Source: Prevotella sp. UBA3837 (GTDB taxonomy: Bacteria; Bacteroidota; Bacteroidia; Bacteroidales; Bacteroidaceae). Taken from it: a stretch of DNA of 22,499 nucleotides. The stretch is taken from assembly GCA_002392835.1 (NCBI GenBank), contig DGHX01000149.1, positions 1 to 22,499 of the forward strand. Direction: 5' to 3'. Numbering within the stretch: position 1 is the first letter of the stretch; the number at the start of each line of letters is the position of its first letter. This document shows, piece by piece, positions 1-7,305 of the stretch. The translations under genes were made by a program, and so were the position numbers. Below the pieces are notes generated by a model. That model did not search any database. It was not told where the DNA came from and worked only from the letters and a program-made list of their open reading frames with translations.

Positions 1-2481
1 TCCGCCGCCGATGCCGGCTCCGAGTCCCTCGCTCCGGGCCGTGATGGTGCCGCCGTGGATGTTTATGTTGGTGGGGGCGCCGTCCTGACCGCTGCCAATA
101 CCTGCGCCGTCGTGATACGCCAGGGCTGTTACCGTGCCGCCATAGATATTGATGGTGCCGCCGGTGCTATACTCTCCGCTACCGATTGCAGCGGAATTCT
201 TGGAGCCATAAGCATCGATGGTGCCGCCATAGATGTTGACGGTGCCGCTGTGATGTTTTTCTACGCCACCTATTCCAGTACCAGAACCGACGGCCTCGAT
301 TGTGCCACCGTGAATATTGATGGTGCCGGCATCGGCATCCTTATAAGCACCTATGCCAGTATCGAACGCATCATCGCAGTGGCCTTCAAGAAACCCCGAA
401 TCCTCTAACTGACCGTAAATATTCACGGTCTGCCCAGCCTCCACGGTAATCTGGCTTGTAAGCTTCGAGCCGTCGCACAGAATGATGTTCACTGTTTCGC
501 CAGCCTTAACGATGATTCTGTTAAGGGAGACATCCGCGTCCTTTACTACCAGCCAGCAGTTGCCACACGTAAATGTTACGCGTGAAAGGGCGCCGCCGCG
601 TTGATTCCCTTGAAGCTCTGTGTAGCTGTTTGAGCTGATGAATCGCAGCGTCTCAGTCACCTTATGGTTAGCTTCGTCCCAGCCGCGCTCAATGTAATGT
701 ACACCATCGTCACGGAGATAAAGTGTAAACTCTCCGTTGTTAATACCCTTAATGGAGAGTTCGGTTAAGTCGATAAAAAAGGGTAAAGGGCTATCGAAGA
801 GGGTGTTGTCCGTATATCCAGAGGTAATCGTGCCGGCGTTGCCCTCGTGGCTCACGCCGATGCGGGAGCTTCCGAGGTCGCCTGTCACATTAATCACCTT
901 TCCATTGGGCAAGAAGAAGTTGCTGTTCCAGCCGTTGCTCTTGTGATTGTCGTTTACGTTCACGGTGCCTTGCATATAAACGGTGCCGCCGTTCCAAACG
1001 CCACCGCCGTCGATGCTGCAGGTGTTGCCCGTGATGTTGACAGTTGCGGAAGAGCCGTCCAGTGTCAGGATACCGCCGTTCCAGATGCCGCCACCGCGCG
1101 TTGTGGCGGTATTGTTATGGATGCTGCCGCCCGTAATGCTGGCCGTTTCGTAGTTCACCACGCCGCCGCCACCGGCATTGGAAGTATTGCCGCTGATGGT
1201 GCCGCCCGATATGGTGAGGTTGCCGTCATTCCACACGCCGCCGCAGTCCTTGCCCCAGCAGCCCAGAAGGGTTCCTCCGCTCATGACCATGGTGCCGTGA
1301 TTGACAATGGCACCGCCGCGTCCGCTATTTTGCGCATCTGAATTCGCCATACAGTCGGTAATAGTGCCGCCCTGAAAATAGAGCGTTCCATAGTTGCAGA
1401 TGCCGCCGCCGTTGTTGGCGCGGCCGCCCTTTATCTTTCCGCTGTTGTCACCGCTTGAGTCTTTGACCGTGAGCGTATTACCGCTGAACACCTCGATCAC
1501 ATGGCCATTGGTGTCCACGTCGGCCAGACTCCTGCTCAGCGTCTGTCCACAGAGATCCAGTATTATGTTCTTGCCACCATTGACCTGGACACAATTACTG
1601 AGCGGGATGTCGCATCCCAGGACTATGTATGGCGCATTGTCGGAAATGGCGGAATTCAGCTCGGATTCGTTGAACACGACGGTCCCGTCCTTCATTTTTA
1701 CAGAGATGGAGTAGTATTTCCCGCTCTGGAAACTGGCAGTGGACTTAATGTAGTAATACTTGTCGTTATCAGAATAAGAAGAAGCTCCTATGACGAGTTT
1801 CTTGCCGGAAATGACCGGTAGGGCCACATACACGTCTTTGTTCTCGGCCGATAGGGTAACCGTTATTATCTCATTATCCGCCACAATCTTCACTGACTTG
1901 GTATAGAGGCCCTCGTAGCCGTTGGGTTTTGACAGTTCGAAACGCACTATCGCCTGCTGGTTCACGAAATTGGCCGTGCCGGTGCTAATATCGCCGCCGT
2001 CAACGCCAGTAACAGTAACGCTTGCCGTGGCATAGTCGCAATGGGCTGCGATATACTCCAGTGTTCCGGCCTGACTGTCGTAATTGGGGCTCAGGAACTT
2101 GAGCGTGAGCACATCATTCGCGTCAATGGAGCCGGAAATATCTCCCTTGAGCGTGGTGCTTGCACCCGCGCTCTGCGCTATAAGCGTGCCGGTGAGGGCT
2201 TCACCTTTCGTTTCGTTATATACCGTTACTGCTTCACCGATGGCCCAGGTGGCACTGAGAATATTGCCGTCGAGCGAGAGGGCGCGGGTGGTGGCATCGT
2301 CGCCCTTGGTGGCCTCTACAGTCATGGTGTACACCTCCGGCTTCGTCAGGTTCACGGGCTGCTCGACGATGATGTTGTCGTCATCGGAGCAGGCTGTAAA
2401 GGTCATGGCGGCTCCTGCCATCAGCAGGGCGGCCAGACTTAAACTCTTAAACATTTGAACGCTTAAACTTTTCATAGTCAT
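1..2481 (-). CDS. Surface lipoprotein, fimbrillin-like N-terminus plus beta-helix repeats (partial)
   Basis: An open frame of 827 codons with no stop runs from the ATG at 2481 to the left edge, so the C-terminus is missing. A second in-frame ATG at 2475 is equally possible; GAGGAG lies just upstream. The N-terminus has a hydrophobic signal and a lipobox ending in Cys31, followed by SDDDN, which fits the acidic export signal that places Bacteroidetes lipoproteins on the cell surface. Residues ~40-260 resemble fimbrillin-family N-terminal domains (TRALSLDGN, ATWAIGEAVTVYNETKG). Residues ~350-500 carry repeats of the form GGGIWNGGxxTxxGG and SGGTISGNT, like polymorphic-membrane-protein beta-helix repeats. 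Residues ~715-827 carry a second repeat, TxNIxGGTIxAxGSxxGxGIGxG. Both repeat types suggest a long beta-helix stalk. It is the second gene after the 46-aa peptide gene. Its ligand is unknown; an adhesin or fimbrial-tip role is inference only. Confidence 0.85.
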   Translation of the reverse strand, partial: MTMKSLSVQMFKSLSLAALLMAGAAMTFTACSDDDNIIVEQPVNLTKPEVYTMTVEATKGDDATTRALSLDGNILSATWAIGEAVTVYNETKGEALTGTLIAQSAGASTTLKGDISGSIDANDVLTLKFLSPNYDSQAGTLEYIAAHCDYATASVTVTGVDGGDISTGTANFVNQQAIVRFELSKPNGYEGLYTKSVKIVADNEIITVTLSAENKDVYVALPVISGKKLVIGASSYSDNDKYYYIKSTASFQSGKYYSISVKMKDGTVVFNESELNSAISDNAPYIVLGCDIPLSNCVQVNGGKNIILDLCGQTLSRSLADVDTNGHVIEVFSGNTLTVKDSSGDNSGKIKGGRANNGGGICNYGTLYFQGGTITDCMANSDAQNSGRGGAIVNHGTMVMSGGTLLGCWGKDCGGVWNDGNLTISGGTISGNTSNAGGGGVVNYETASITGGSIHNNTATTRGGGIWNGGILTLDGSSATVNITGNTCSIDGGGVWNGGTVYMQGTVNVNDNHKSNGWNSNFFLPNGKVINVTGDLGSSRIGVSHEGNAGTITSGYTDNTLFDSPLPFFIDLTELSIKGINNGEFTLYLRDDGVHYIERGWDEANHKVTETLRFISSNSYTELQGNQRGGALSRVTFTCGNCWLVVKDADVSLNRIIVKAGETVNIILCDGSKLTSQITVEAGQTVNIYGQLEDSGFLEGHCDDAFDTGIGAYKDADAGTINIHGGTIEAVGSGTGIGGVEKHHSGTVNIYGGTIDAYGSKNSAAIGSGEYSTGGTINIYGGTVTALAYHDGAGIGSGQDGAPTNINIHGGTITARSEGLGAGIGGG

Positions 2482-2488
2482 GCTCTCC

Positions 2489-2629
2489 TCATTCCCAAGT
2501 TGATTCTTCCGCCGCACCATAGCTTTCGCGCTTAGCTCTCGTGCCGCTGGCCATCAGCAGCCCACTCTGTTGCCCCTGGATGATTCTCATCGCTGGTCTC
2601 TGATAAGTCTTCTTGTTCATAGCTTTCAT
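2489..2629 (-). CDS. Small 46-aa peptide upstream of the surface lipoprotein
   Basis: An ATG at 2629 opens a 46-codon frame ending in TGA at 2491-2489, only 7 nt before the lipoprotein start. The stop codon overlaps the GAGGAG that probably serves the next gene, which suggests coupled translation. The peptide begins MKAMNKKTYQRPAMRI, has a central SGLLMASG and an acidic Tyr-Gly end (ESYGAAEESTWE). Short proteins of this general plan (a basic K/Y-x-P-x start, a middle LMxSG, an acidic tail) are common next to fimbrillin-like genes in Prevotella and Bacteroides, and their function is unknown. It has no signal peptide or membrane segment. A start at the second ATG (2620) is possible. Existence is supported by promoter position, spacing and composition; no function is assigned. 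Confidence 0.7.
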   Translation of the reverse strand: MKAMNKKTYQRPAMRIIQGQQSGLLMASGTRAKRESYGAAEESTWE

Positions 2630-2740
2630 GTTTATTTGTTAATTGTTTATACTACTGTTTTCTATTCTTCGCTTTCGCTGCCTATGATGAGATTCTCGAT
2701 GACGATGGCAGAGGTGAAATTGTCTTTATAGTCTCTGCTT

Positions 2741-2772
2741 GCAAAGGTACGAAAAATCGGGAGCATAACAAA
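2741..2772 (-). promoter_or_regulatory. Bacteroidetes promoter of the 46-aa peptide/lipoprotein operon
   Basis: On the minus strand, TTTG (2772-2769) is followed after 19 nt by TACCTTTGC (2749-2741). This matches the Bacteroidetes -33/-7 consensus in both elements and spacing. It leaves a leader of about 110 nt before the small peptide gene, and it lies downstream of the terminator of the preceding gene, so this is a separate transcription unit. Confidence 0.75.
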
Positions 2773-2819
2773 GAAAACTCGCTTCTTTTTTGCATGGACA
2801 GGGAAAATTTGGGAAGAAG

Positions 2820-2859
2820 AGAGGGGAACAGTTCCGATTACGTGGCCTGTTCCCCCTCT
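2820..2859 (-). terminator. Stem-loop terminator after the InlB-repeat/dockerin protein gene
   Basis: AGAGGGG-type and CCCCCTCT-type arms pair over 12 bp with a one-base bulge and a loop of about 15 nt. The structure starts about 20 bp after the stop codon of the 805-aa gene, in its reading direction. It is followed by a pyrimidine-rich run (CTTCTTCCC) rather than a pure U-tract. The position between the stop codon and the next promoter supports terminator function. Confidence 0.55.
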
Positions 2860-2879
2860 AGTTTTCTGATAGCGGGCGG

Positions 2880-5297
2880 TTATTGCTCGTTCAGGATCTT
2901 ATCCACGATCATGACGGCGTCGGTGATGGTGATTTTCGCGTCACCATTCACGTCGCCCATGTCTATAAATTCAAGGGAGACGGACTCTGGAGTATGAGCT
3001 ATACGCTGCGGCAGCTGCAGGTAGGCCTGATAGGCAGAGACCCGAGTTTCGACCGTATTGGTGAACACACCGCCAGACAGGACATAGTTATCTTTACATA
3101 TTTCATAGCAATCTGAATATGGCACAGTAGTATCCTCACCAACAGCCGTCAGCATATTATTATAGTTGCGCGATGTAGCTTTCACGGGAATGGTATACGA
3201 TCCAGGTTTGCCGACGATGAGCAGTCCCGTACCACTTTGCACTTCCGTCACTCTCAGCATCGTCACTTTTTTAGTCTCCGAATTGTATCCTATGGCTACA
3301 TAGGCTGCGATATCCTTGGTTGCCTCTGTAGAGAAGTCGAGGTCGTATTCACTGCAGAAGGTCGCCATGCCCGAATCATCTAGTGTATAGGTTATTTCCG
3401 TAGTGCCGTCGCCTGGCTTCTTTTGCGTTGTAATTATTGCTTCAGTAGGAGCAGTGATTGTTACTTCACAATAATACTCTTTGGTGCCAGGATTATAGCT
3501 GATTACAGCATCCTCTTCTCTATGATCACTTACAACATTTCCATTGTCATCGTAGACTTCATCCATACTAAGATGAATATTTGACACCTTACGGCCCACT
3601 GGAGCCTTGACATACAAGGTTGCGACCGATCCTTTTGCAATCATCATACCATTAGCTTGCACTTTATCTGTCATAGCTTGCTTAAAATAGGTTGTGCCTG
3701 AAGAAGATTCATCGAAGTATGCATCAAAATAATAAGTCTCTTCTGCGTCGCTCAATGTTACAGTTATCACATGGTTCTCTGTCAAGTTGCTGAATAGATA
3801 TGAGCCATTAAACGATGATGTGATATCATTGTCATCAATCTTTATTGACTCCACTACTTTGCCATCAGGAATCCACTTTAATGAAAAAGTCACATCAGTG
3901 CCTTTGGCAAACTGACAAGGTCGATTAGTCCCATAATAATCATCATTGAGACAGAAATCACATTGACCATTATTGACTATAACGGTGACCGAGGGCATTA
4001 TTTCATAGTCCAAAGAAATCACATGATTATCAGAAAGGTTGCTGATGGTATAATAATAGGTCCATTCATCAGGACAATCAGGTGTTATTTCAGTACCACC
4101 ATCCAAAATCCTCAGCCTATATTGCTTATCATCTTCATCCCTCACGAAGGCTGGTACTTCCAGGGTAACAAACGATCCCTCACTAAACTCATATGCTTCA
4201 CCAAATTCAGGTGCCCCCCAATAAGAAAAATAAGCCCAAAGGCTAATATCATCAGGTATTCGGTCTCTATCGACTGTAATTGTGTATATTTTCGCTTCTC
4301 CCAACTCTACTGCTACCGAATGGTCTGCATCAAGATTCTTGAACTCATAATAGCCCTGACTTTTATATGTTTCTGTAACATCCGTGCCATCAACTTTCAA
4401 TGTATTTACCTTCCATCCACTGAGGGTCTTAATTATCATCTGAGTGGTAGAACCGACGAGAAGTTCTGCATCATCATTATAATAAAAATCCTTATCAAAA
4501 TTCCTTGAAGGATCATGAAATCTCACATAGCCATGGTTCCAACCATCGTCGTCATCTGAATTCATTGACAGACTGATGGTTTTTGTATCACCCATTTTAG
4601 ATACCTCCACATACACATTTAAATCTTCATCAATTGAGGGGATTTCGACCCGTCTGTACCTGTTAATTTCTTCTGTAACATCTTCATCACCTACTCTGAC
4701 TGAAGTGGCTGTATATACCAATTGATTTTTGAAATTGACTTCCAATCCATGATATATACCTGGCACGACCTCAAACTCTTTTTTTTCATCATCCGATGTT
4801 ATTGGTTCAATCTCTCGCCACGAACCTTGGGTATGATAATAACTTAAATAAACATCTGCCATAGTAGGATCTCTATATATTCTGACTATCTTTGTTGGAG
4901 CCTTAGCTATGGTAAGTGTGACGGTAATATCACTTGAAAGATTTTCGATTTCAATATATTTTTCTTCATTTACATATTGACCGGGATTCTCATACGAAGT
5001 ACCATTAATCACAATTGACGTTACAGTATACTTGTAAGTCTCCCAAATATCAACATAAAGCTTATAATTTTTCCCTCCAGGTATCCAAGAACCTGTTTTA
5101 TAATTTTGTCTGCCACCATCCTCATCTAAGGATATAAGGCGCACCATGTTAAAATCTTCGGGATAAGGATTTCCTTCTGCATCCAACAGATTGACTGTGA
5201 CTTGGTAATAATTTTCGTCCTGTCCGAACGCACTCCCGATGCCGGCGAACAAGAATACCGCCAGCAATAGTAACTGTTTAAAAACTGTCTGTTTCAT
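2880..5297 (-). CDS. Secreted InlB-like repeat protein with dockerin-like C-terminus
   Basis: 805 aa. A clear signal peptide (hydrophobic core about residues 8-25, cleavage near FGQ) indicates export. The body has at least five diverged repeats of about 90-100 residues, each closing with a motif of the type [F/I]xNLxxxHxIxVxL (FKNLDADHSVAVEL, ISNLSDNHVISLDY, FSNLTENHVITVTL). This resembles the divergent InlB B-repeat (Flg_new_2-like) family. Residues ~635-770 form a separate module seen at the ends of many Prevotella secreted proteins (ATFCSEYDLDFS, GTGLLIVGKPGSYTIP). The last ~25 residues, GDVNGDAKITITDAVMIVD, form a single dockerin-like calcium-binding half-repeat, here possibly a C-terminal sorting or attachment element. 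There is no enzyme motif. The middle of the gene is visibly more AT-rich than the rest of the window. Function unknown; a surface-display or adhesive role is inference. Confidence 0.85.
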   Translation of the reverse strand: MKQTVFKQLLLLAVFLFAGIGSAFGQDENYYQVTVNLLDAEGNPYPEDFNMVRLISLDEDGGRQNYKTGSWIPGGKNYKLYVDIWETYKYTVTSIVINGTSYENPGQYVNEEKYIEIENLSSDITVTLTIAKAPTKIVRIYRDPTMADVYLSYYHTQGSWREIEPITSDDEKKEFEVVPGIYHGLEVNFKNQLVYTATSVRVGDEDVTEEINRYRRVEIPSIDEDLNVYVEVSKMGDTKTISLSMNSDDDDGWNHGYVRFHDPSRNFDKDFYYNDDAELLVGSTTQMIIKTLSGWKVNTLKVDGTDVTETYKSQGYYEFKNLDADHSVAVELGEAKIYTITVDRDRIPDDISLWAYFSYWGAPEFGEAYEFSEGSFVTLEVPAFVRDEDDKQYRLRILDGGTEITPDCPDEWTYYYTISNLSDNHVISLDYEIMPSVTVIVNNGQCDFCLNDDYYGTNRPCQFAKGTDVTFSLKWIPDGKVVESIKIDDNDITSSFNGSYLFSNLTENHVITVTLSDAEETYYFDAYFDESSSGTTYFKQAMTDKVQANGMMIAKGSVATLYVKAPVGRKVSNIHLSMDEVYDDNGNVVSDHREEDAVISYNPGTKEYYCEVTITAPTEAIITTQKKPGDGTTEITYTLDDSGMATFCSEYDLDFSTEATKDIAAYVAIGYNSETKKVTMLRVTEVQSGTGLLIVGKPGSYTIPVKATSRNYNNMLTAVGEDTTVPYSDCYEICKDNYVLSGGVFTNTVETRVSAYQAYLQLPQRIAHTPESVSLEFIDMGDVNGDAKITITDAVMIVDKILNEQ

Positions 5298-5345
5298 ACA
5301 TTTGTTATTTTAAGTTTATTAATATATATGCGTATGTTTGATTGT

Positions 5346-5354
5346 GCAAATTTA
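5346..5354 (-). promoter_or_regulatory. -7 element of the 805-aa protein gene
   Basis: TAAATTTGC on the minus strand fits the Bacteroidetes TAnnTTTGC box and lies about 50 nt before the start codon. No good TTTG -33 box is seen 19-21 nt upstream, so strength and exact start are uncertain. The surrounding sequence is very AT-rich. Confidence 0.5.
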
Positions 5355-5469
5355 CTAATTATTTTTTTATTATGTGCCTTTTTTTGAACATTATTTTTTC
5401 GGAGCGATGCACATATTTACACAAAGCCCTTTTTAGAATACAAATACATTTGGTTTCAGAGATACGAAT

Positions 5470-5524
5470 ATGCGCTAGTCCGGTTTGAGCCCGTTGACTA
5501 TATTTAACATAAAAAATGCGCTAG
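5470..5524. repeat. Pair of ATGCGCTAG direct repeats before fic
   Basis: The 9-mer ATGCGCTAG occurs at 5470-5478 and 5516-5524, 46 bp apart from start to start. The second copy abuts the -33 region of the fic promoter. The spacing is near four helical turns plus a few bases. This could be an operator pair acting on the divergent promoters, but nothing beyond position supports that. Confidence 0.35.
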
Positions 5525-5528
5525 ACCT

Positions 5529-5560
5529 ATTGTCGGGCGCACTTTTTTTACTATCTTTGC
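5529..5560 (+). promoter_or_regulatory. Promoter of the fic gene
   Basis: ATTG (5529-5532), a 19-nt spacer and TATCTTTGC (5552-5560) match the Bacteroidetes promoter pattern with one mismatch in the -33 box. The leader to the Fic start at 5642 is about 75-80 nt and contains a 13-codon in-frame mini-ORF. Confidence 0.65.
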
Positions 5561-5596
5561 AGAGTGATTTGCAGCCGAACGGAAGAGAAGAATGCT

Positions 5597-5638
5597 ATGG
5601 GAAAGGTAGTAGCAGATCTGATTAACCAGCGGAATTAA
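5597..5638 (+). other. 13-codon upstream mini-ORF in frame with fic
   Basis: An ATG at 5597 opens MGKVVADLINQRN and stops at TAA 5636-5638. The frame is the same as fic, whose ATG follows after a single AAT codon. It may be a leader peptide, or the original N-terminus of the Fic protein cut by a stop codon. It is too short to call as a gene with confidence. Confidence 0.2.
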
Positions 5639-5641
5639 AAT

Positions 5642-6628
5642 ATGATCGAGATAACAGAAAAGTTCAAGAAAGCCGAGGAAAACAACCGTTTGCTGTCAGC
5701 ATACAGACCTCTGCCGCCCGAAACACTGAAGTCGTTGCGCGAATACTACCGTGTGGGACTGACCTATACGAGTAATGCCCTTGAAGGCAACAGCCTGACA
5801 GAGTCAGAAACCAAAGTTGTCATTGAAGACGGACTGACGATTGAGGGCAAGCCCCTGCGCGACCATTACGAGGCTGTCGGACATGCCAAGGCCTACGACC
5901 ATATCTACCAGATTACCGAAAAGGAAGGTCTTGCGGAAGAAGACATTCTTTACCTTCATCGCCTGTTCTATCAGCAGATTGATGCTGAAAAAGCAGGGAA
6001 ATACCGTGACGTAAAAGTGTATATCAGTGGCAGTCGCTTTGCAGTGTCGTCAGTCTCCAGGATTCCTGCAGAGATACAGAAACTGGTGAAATGGTATAAC
6101 GAGAACGAGAAGAAACTGCACCCTGTAGAGCTGGCAGCCACCCTGCATCAGCGTTTCGTGTTCATCCATCCTTTTGTGGATGGAAACGGGCGCGTAGCTC
6201 GTCTGCTGATGAATCTCGCCTTGCTTCGCAATGGCTTTACCATCGCCATCATCCCTGCTGTCCTGCGTCATGAATACATCTATTCGTTAGAGTATTCCCA
6301 CACTCGTCCCGAGGTGTTCACCGACTTTATTGCAGATCGTGTAATAGCCACCCAACTCGACTTGCTCAGGCTAATGCGGGAAGACGATGATACTGTAAAT
6401 GATACTGTAAATGATACTGTAAAAGTTGGTGCGTCCCAGCTTTCAAAGACTGAGCAAACCGTCTTGTATGCGATAAGTTCGTATCCCGATTATTCTTACG
6501 AGAAGTTGGCTGCATGCTGCAAGCTCTCACGTCCTACGATTGCCCGTACCATCAAAACCCTGCAAAGCCGCGAATTCATCCGCCGCATAGGCTCTGACAA
6601 AACAGGTCATTGGGAAGTTATACAATAA
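5642..6628 (+). CDS. Fic family protein (AMP-transferase) with winged-helix tail
   Basis: 328 aa. The Fic signature HPFVDGNGRVAR lies at residues 176-187; His176 is the expected catalytic base, and the GNGR loop binds the phosphates of ATP. An inhibitory motif of the (S/T)xxxE(G/N) type, SNALEG at residues 44-49 with Glu48, lies N-terminal to the Fic core. That makes this a class II, self-inhibited enzyme, expected to move AMP onto hydroxyl side chains of target proteins. Residues 250-261 are three DTVN/DTVK repeats from a 12-bp DNA repeat and form the linker to a C-terminal winged-helix region (~270-328, KLSRPTIARTIKTLQ) that probably binds DNA. There is no signal peptide, so it acts in the cytoplasm. 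No antitoxin gene is adjacent. The target is unknown. The start is placed by fit to family length; TAA two codons upstream blocks any extension. Confidence 0.9.
   Translation: MIEITEKFKKAEENNRLLSAYRPLPPETLKSLREYYRVGLTYTSNALEGNSLTESETKVVIEDGLTIEGKPLRDHYEAVGHAKAYDHIYQITEKEGLAEEDILYLHRLFYQQIDAEKAGKYRDVKVYISGSRFAVSSVSRIPAEIQKLVKWYNENEKKLHPVELAATLHQRFVFIHPFVDGNGRVARLLMNLALLRNGFTIAIIPAVLRHEYIYSLEYSHTRPEVFTDFIADRVIATQLDLLRLMREDDDTVNDTVNDTVKVGASQLSKTEQTVLYAISSYPDYSYEKLAACCKLSRPTIARTIKTLQSREFIRRIGSDKTGHWEVIQ
6389..6424 (+). repeat. Three tandem 12-bp units inside fic
   Basis: GATACTGTAAAT occurs twice in tandem, followed by GATACTGTAAAA. The unit is a multiple of three, so copy-number change would alter the DTVN linker length without breaking the frame. 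Confidence 0.85.
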
Positions 6629-6818
6629 TATATATATAGCTCGCCGAGATGACAAGAGGGGCCGGCGTCCCGGCAGAGAGAGCATCACACGTAAGGCCGC
6701 AGCTCAAGCTCTTTAGTCTTACGCGCGCGCGAGGACAAAGACGCTACACTCCCTACACCGGAAAAAGTGATGAGTGATGGGTGATGAGTGATAAGTAATG
6801 AGTGATGAGTAAAAATGG

Positions 6819-6961
6819 CAAAACAAGTTGTTTTGCTGAAAATGCGGGCCGCAAAAAAACGTCCCAGGGCCTGGGACGTTTTTTTGCGGCCCTCTCATGA
6901 AAAAAAGCGGCCCTCTCATGAAAAAATGGAGGCCGCATTTTTCACAAAACAACTTGTTTTG
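6819..6961. repeat. Middle inverted pair around the hairpin
   Basis: The 17-mers at 6819-6835 (CAAAACAAGTTGTTTTG) and 6945-6961 are exact reverse complements, and each is itself almost palindromic. Pairing continues inward with small gaps through TGAAAATGCGG-type sequence, giving an imperfect stem of about 30 bp that encloses the hairpin and the 21-bp direct repeats. Confidence 0.75.
6846..6892. repeat. Perfect 23-bp-arm hairpin inside the inverted-repeat element
   Basis: Arms of 23 bp, starting GGGCCGCAAAAAAACG, pair perfectly around a single central G. On either strand the transcript would fold into a near-blunt stem containing A7/T7 blocks. It is followed by two direct copies of GCGGCCCTCTCATGAAAAAA, 21 bp apart (6886 and 6907), and an inverted partial copy near 6921-6936. 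Transcription termination for both directions is the most likely effect. Confidence 0.8.
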
Positions 6962-7257
6962 GTCTTCCCCTTTGCCAATGGTCACTCATTACTTGTTACT
7001 CGCTGTTTGTCCGGTTTCTTCCTAAAAAAAACAGAGAAGAGAATTTGTAAAGCACTGATAATGAATGTAGGTGTAGGAAGTGTAGCGTAAAGAATATTTA
7101 TCACATATCACTTATCACTCATCACTTCATTTAGGTGTAGGGAGTGCAGCGTATTTATCCTCGCGCGCGCGTATAAGGAATTTTTCGTTGAGCGGTCACA
7201 GCAACAGGGTGAAAAGTTAAACTCCGTAAAAATAGACGGTCTCTGCCTGCTTTTTCG

Positions 7258-7266
7258 TATCTTTGC
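7258..7266 (+). promoter_or_regulatory. -7 element of the GH105 gene
   Basis: TATCTTTGC lies 40 nt before the start codon. It fits the TAnnTTTGC box. No TTTG is found at the expected -33 distance, which may mean an activator is needed. Confidence 0.6.
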
Positions 7267-7305
7267 ACAGTTTTACGTCAATACTAACTATAAATAGCAT
7301 ACAGA

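Larger units (their letters stand above)
6721..7172. repeat. Nested inverted-repeat element with 39-bp ends (MITE-like)
   Basis: The left end (6721-6759, beginning ACGCGCGCGCGAGG and closing in CTCCCTACACC) and the right end (7134-7172) are inverted copies with 3 mismatches in 39 bp. A shorter third copy, GGTGTAGGAAGTGTAGCGT, lies at 7070-7088. Inside are a heptamer array (AGTGATG)n at 6766-6810, its complement-type array TATCACT at about 7099-7126, a second inverted pair at 6819-6835/6945-6961 and a long hairpin. No transposase or credible gene is present; reading frames here exist only because palindromes lack stops. It fills the whole fic-to-GH105 gap apart from short flanks. It could be a non-autonomous mobile element, a REP-type repeat or a transcription barrier. 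The flank 6629-6720 shows no recognisable feature. Confidence 0.7.

Noticed and set aside
55..2458. Several plus-strand open frames of 70-160 codons
   Set aside because: They are shadows of the minus-strand lipoprotein, which has a full lipoprotein signal, repeats and promoter.
5642..6628. Fic-type toxin-antitoxin pair
   Set aside because: No antitoxin-like gene is adjacent; the inhibitory motif lies within the Fic protein itself.
6719..7090. Short frames of 60-90 codons in the inverted-repeat element
   Set aside because: They read through palindromes and direct repeats, with no start signals or protein-like composition.
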